This document shows, piece by piece, positions 61,361 to 64,000 of a DNA stretch of 64,000 nt (the stretch's first letter is position 1; every line of letters begins with the position of its first letter). The notes under the pieces are model-generated. The model was given only the letters and a program-made list of their open reading frames with translations. It was not told where the DNA came from and searched no databases. Both the position numbers and the translations under genes were made by a program. Origin of the DNA: Liolophura sinensis (Eukaryota; Mollusca; Polyplacophora; Chitonida; Chitonidae); NCBI RefSeq assembly GCF_032854445.1, contig NC_088302.1:39748191-39812190 (forward strand), in the 5' to 3' direction.

Positions 61361-61375
61361 CCGCCAGATGGCGCT
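61361..61375 (+). promoter_or_regulatory. CTCF-like motif upstream of the SR gene
   Basis: CCGCCAGATGGCGCT closely fits the CTCF core (CCANNAGRKGGCRS). It lies about 140 bp before the ATG in the divergent promoter region. Sequence match only. Confidence 0.35.
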
Positions 61376-61504
61376 GATGGTATTTTAGCCCGAATCCTTC
61401 AGAACCTCATTTTTTCCCCGCTCTGGTCATAGAAGAAAGAACCCGCGGGACGAAGTTGGTCAGAAATTAGAAATTTGCCGTTTTTTAATCTACAGACTAC
61501 AGCC

Positions 61505-61830
61505 ATGAGTTACGGACGAGGTCCACCAGACACAGAGGGGATGATTTCCTTGAAAGTGGACAACTTAACGTACAGAACCACGCCAGAAGAGTTGCGTCGT
61601 CAATTTGAGAAATACGGCGACGTGGGAGACGTTTACATCCCACGTGATCGTTTTACAAGAGAGAGTCGAGGGTTTGCATTCGTTCGCTACTACGATAAGA
61701 GAGACGCGGACGATGCGATGGATGCCATGGATGGAGCGACTTTAGATGGAAGAGAGGTGCGAGTTCAAATGGCGAGATACGGACGACCGGCAGAGCCGTA
61801 CAGACGGGGTCCACCAAGGAGGTACGACAG
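61505..61830 (+). CDS. SRSF2: SRSF2-like exon 1: RRM
   Basis: It encodes residues 1-108 plus two bases. RNP2 (LKVDNL, about residues 16-21) and RNP1 (RGFAFVRY, about residues 55-62) are intact, with [19 protein letters not shown] between and around them. It ends [10 protein letters not shown] at donor ACAG/GTAATC. The sequence TTTTTTAATCTACAG just before the ATG looks like a possible 3' splice site, so an upstream 5' UTR exon cannot be excluded. Confidence 0.96.
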
Positions 61831-62718
61831 GTAATCTCACTCAGTCACTCGTGGAAATGAAAATGGCTTAGCCTAGATCGCGGGACCACTCGTCTGCTAA
61901 GGATAGACCAGTTAGATCTTTCAACACGCTCAATATGCCATATGTAGCTATATCCAGTATGGGCGAAATATGTAACCCAACAGCATTAACGTTATTGTGA
62001 AATGTAGCCCCGAAAGACTCAACTCCTTTCGTTATATTTACCTGGGGTTGTTGGAGTCTCGACGAAAATCCAGGCCTTTTCTTTTTGTTATTGAACAAGC
62101 CTTGTGTCTACGAAATTAATACTGTTAGCGTCAAGACTCCAACGACGTTATGCCAGTATAAAAAAAGGAGTTGGAGTCTTTTGGGGCTAGATGAAATACA
62201 ATTTTTGGCAGTTGTTAAGACAGTGGTGTTAGTAAATGCCTGCTTCTCAGATGTTCATTGTGAAAACTGCTTCTTCAATAAATTTACGTCACTTTACCAC
62301 CTTCAAGTTTAAAGCTTCCCAATTTTTTTTATCTTATTAATATTTAGGGTAAATTGTAGTAAAATACGACGATCTCTTATGGGTGACTTTATGAGTTGCA
62401 TAGTTGTTGTTGTTGAGTAACATGGTAACAGAATAATTCAAAATGTATCCTGGATCAGGATACCAACAGAATGCTGCTAAAATGGTAAAGTGCTTTTATT
62501 TAAGCAAATGTATGGTGTATTTCAGATCTAGATCCCGTGACCGAGACCGAGGACGAAGACGCCGTTCCCCAAGTCGGTCAAGAAGCAGGAGTCGTTCACG
62601 TAGTAGATCTAGGAGCCGCTCCGGGGATCGCCAGCGGCGCTACAGCAAGAGTGCTTCGAGGAGCCCTTCACGTGGAAACTCTCGCTCACGCTCCCCATCA
62701 GTTGATGGAGACCGCTGA
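61505..62718 (+). CDS. SRSF2: SRSF2/SC35-like SR splicing factor, whole gene (spliced CDS span)
   Basis: Joining 61,505-61,830 to 62,526-62,718 gives 519 nt and a 172-residue protein. SRSF2 binds exonic enhancers through one RRM and recruits spliceosome components through an RS domain, in nuclear speckles. Exon 1 matches the SRSF2 RRM closely: [36 protein letters not shown]2 LKVDNL and RNP1 RGFAFVRY. Exon 2 is an RS domain. The protein is shorter than human SRSF2 (221 residues) because the RS tail is short, ending SPSVDGDR. The ATG sits in a fair context (CAGCCATGA), and the upstream in-frame extension has no ATG. Confidence 0.95.
62432..62484 (+). other. Candidate poison cassette exon in the SRSF2-like intron
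   Basis: An acceptor-like AACAG (62,431) follows a T-rich stretch, and a donor ATG/GTAAAG follows 53 nt later. Spliced after exon 1, it reads [16 protein letters not shown] and then TAA, and its length is not a multiple of three. Inclusion would cut off the RS domain and mark the mRNA for decay. Many SR genes autoregulate by such exons. This is a sequence prediction only. Confidence 0.3.
62526..62718 (+). CDS. SRSF2: SRSF2-like exon 2: RS domain and stop
   Basis: It follows acceptor GTGTATTTCAG and completes the split arginine. It encodes [15 protein letters not shown], a run of RS dipeptides, then [15 protein letters not shown] and a final SVDGDR before TGA. Arginine-serine repeats are the sites of SRPK and CLK phosphorylation in this family. 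The tail lacks the extra SK/SP-rich part of the vertebrate protein. Confidence 0.95.
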
Positions 62719-63715
62719 GTGTCCTGGCGAACCGTAGCAGTGTGATCAGCTGTTCGATGGAATCATAGTCGATTCTCTGCTGACATGGACTGAATATTTC
62801 CACCAGACTTAAGGTTATTGTCCTTTTTGGTGGTTTTCATTGAAAATTGGAGAATTTCTTTATTAAGTTCATAGGAGATTTCGGCTAGAGTAAAGAATTG
62901 GGTGTTATCATGTGGTGGAGAGATTAAATGGAAGAATCTGCTTTTCACAATGAACAGTGTGTTTAGGATATATTAAACACAGGCTGTATAAGTCATTTTC
63001 GCATTTCAGACAACTGCCTTCTTTTTAACTGAAATGTTTTGAGATCTTGCATTACATGAGAGCTGGGTGCTAATTTTCACTCAACAACCTATGCTTTAAC
63101 CTATCGGCGGCATGTTGGCAACATTAATTATCTGTTTCATTGAAATTCTGCATTGGTAATTGAAAAGCAGCTGCAACCTCAGACTTCAAAGGCCACTGTC
63201 TGTGACTGGGTGCTAATTTGACCACGCCTACTATGTTGTGGGGAGTGTAGTGGCACGTATCCCGAAATGCGAACTTGGCTTATACATGACCCAATTCTTT
63301 ACTTTTCCCCGAAGATTTCTTTTTTTGATATGTTTTGGGTGGGATGTTTGCTGAAATGATATAAAGCTATCATTTTTTTGAATCCATTTCTTGAAAGTTG
63401 TACATTTGTCATACAAAAATACTAGGGTTGGTAGTCTTCATCTTAGTTTTACTGGATTGTATGTTTAAGAAAAAAATATGAATCAAAGAAAGGCAAAATG
63501 CGCTTTGTTGTATTCTTAGTCATCTCCTTTAAGTTACCTGCTTCATGATTTAACTGTAAATGTACATGTTTTGCAGACTATAGTTTGCAAATTATTGCCT
63601 TTTTATACAAAAAGAAAAAAAGAAAAGAGACATTCAGTCATCTAAAATCATTGCGTTTGGATTTTAACATCAGTACAAATAGTATTTGTGGTAATAAATT
63701 GTGATCTTCCAATAT
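62719..63715 (+). other. 3' UTR of the SRSF2-like gene
   Basis: About 1 kb of AT-rich sequence between the stop codon and the polyadenylation signal, with no open frame of interest. T-rich runs occur near 63,320 and 63,375, and an A-rich stretch near 63,610. No conserved element is recognisable by eye. Confidence 0.6.
63693..63698 (+). terminator. Polyadenylation signal AATAAA of the SRSF2-like gene
   Basis: Canonical AATAAA followed within 10-50 nt by GT- and T-rich sequence (TGTGATCTTCC, then TGTATTTTTGTTATT), the usual arrangement of a metazoan poly(A) site. Confidence 0.7.
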
Positions 63716-63849
63716 TCTTTATTAACTGAGTGTATTTTTGTTATTCCCCACCATCTTAGGTGATGTATGAAATGCTGCCGTCTAAATAATGCTGAATCAT
63801 CAAGAGAGTTTGGGGGTTGGTGATTCAGCTGCGACCCGCATTCCTGGGC

Positions 63850-64000
63850 TGTATTGCAGTATGGATCCTGTCAGCGGCGTAGCAGTATTGTGCCTGCCTC
63901 AGCAGTATAGCAGTATTGTTCCCGCCGGGGCAGTTTTTGCAGTTTGGCAGTTCCTGACCACAATATACATGTAGCAGTATTGTTCCAGTCAGCAGAATTG
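63850..64000 (+). repeat. Start of a short-unit repeat cut by the window end
   Basis: Repeated AGCAGTATTGTKCC-type units (for example AGCAGTATTGTGCC and AGCAGTATTGTTCC) run to the end of the window. Confidence 0.6.

Larger units (their letters stand above)
60768..61504. promoter_or_regulatory. Putative divergent promoter region
   Basis: The CLC gene points left and the SRSF2-like gene points right, and no other gene lies between them. The segment is richer in CpG than the flanks. It holds a 9-bp inverted repeat (61,174-61,196), a CTCF-like motif (61,361-61,375) and a pyrimidine-rich stretch near 61,409-61,425 that could be the SR gene start site. I see no clear TATA box for the SR gene. Shared promoter use is an inference from layout. 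Confidence 0.45.

Noticed and set aside
61475-61504. In-frame N-terminal extension of the SR protein
   Set aside because: It would need to start at TTG; the ATG at 61,505 gives the conserved MSYGR start.

Overview
This window looks like nuclear DNA from a marine invertebrate, probably a mollusc or another lophotrochozoan. The genes are split into many short exons by long AT-rich introns with GT-AG splice sites. tRNA-derived SINEs of the kind common in mollusc genomes occur throughout, and the motif ACATGTACATGT is frequent. I see no prokaryotic, viral or CRISPR structure. I cannot name the species from sequence alone.

Two protein-coding genes can be supported. The first is on the minus strand and fills most of the window (8,610 to at least 56,974, perhaps 60,767). 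It is a complete CLC-3/4/5-type endosomal 2Cl-/H+ exchanger. I could place 19 constitutive coding exons by homology, splice sites and matching phase. They add up to an open frame of exactly 755 codons including the stop, once one base is supplied by the first exon. Upstream there are three candidate alternative first coding exons (56.7 kb, 50.2 kb and 43.4 kb), each giving a different cytosolic N-terminus, and a possible further 5' exon at 60.7 kb. One intron (17,213-18,013) has the hallmarks of a minor-spliceosome (U12-type) intron.

The second gene is on the plus strand (61,505-62,718 coding). It is an SRSF2/SC35-like SR splicing factor: one RRM exon, a 695-bp intron, then a short RS-domain exon, with a polyadenylation signal at 63,693. 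The intron holds a candidate 53-nt cassette exon with an in-frame stop, a possible autoregulatory poison exon. The two genes are head to head, so the roughly 0.7 kb between 60.8 and 61.5 kb may be a shared promoter. It contains a 9-bp inverted repeat and a CTCF-like motif.

The rest of the window is intron and 3' flank: at least a dozen unrelated minisatellites (periods about 15 to 93 bp), many SINE copies of at least two families, a MITE-like family with 17-bp terminal inverted repeats, and microsatellites. Layout: 1-8.6 kb, 3' flank or 3' UTR of the CLC gene; 8.6-29.9 kb, dense CLC exons; 29.9-37.2 kb, large intron; 37.2 kb, exon 2; 37.4-60.7 kb, 5' introns with alternative first exons; 60.8-61.5 kb, divergent promoter; 61.5-63.7 kb, SRSF2-like gene; 63.8-64 kb, start of another repeat.
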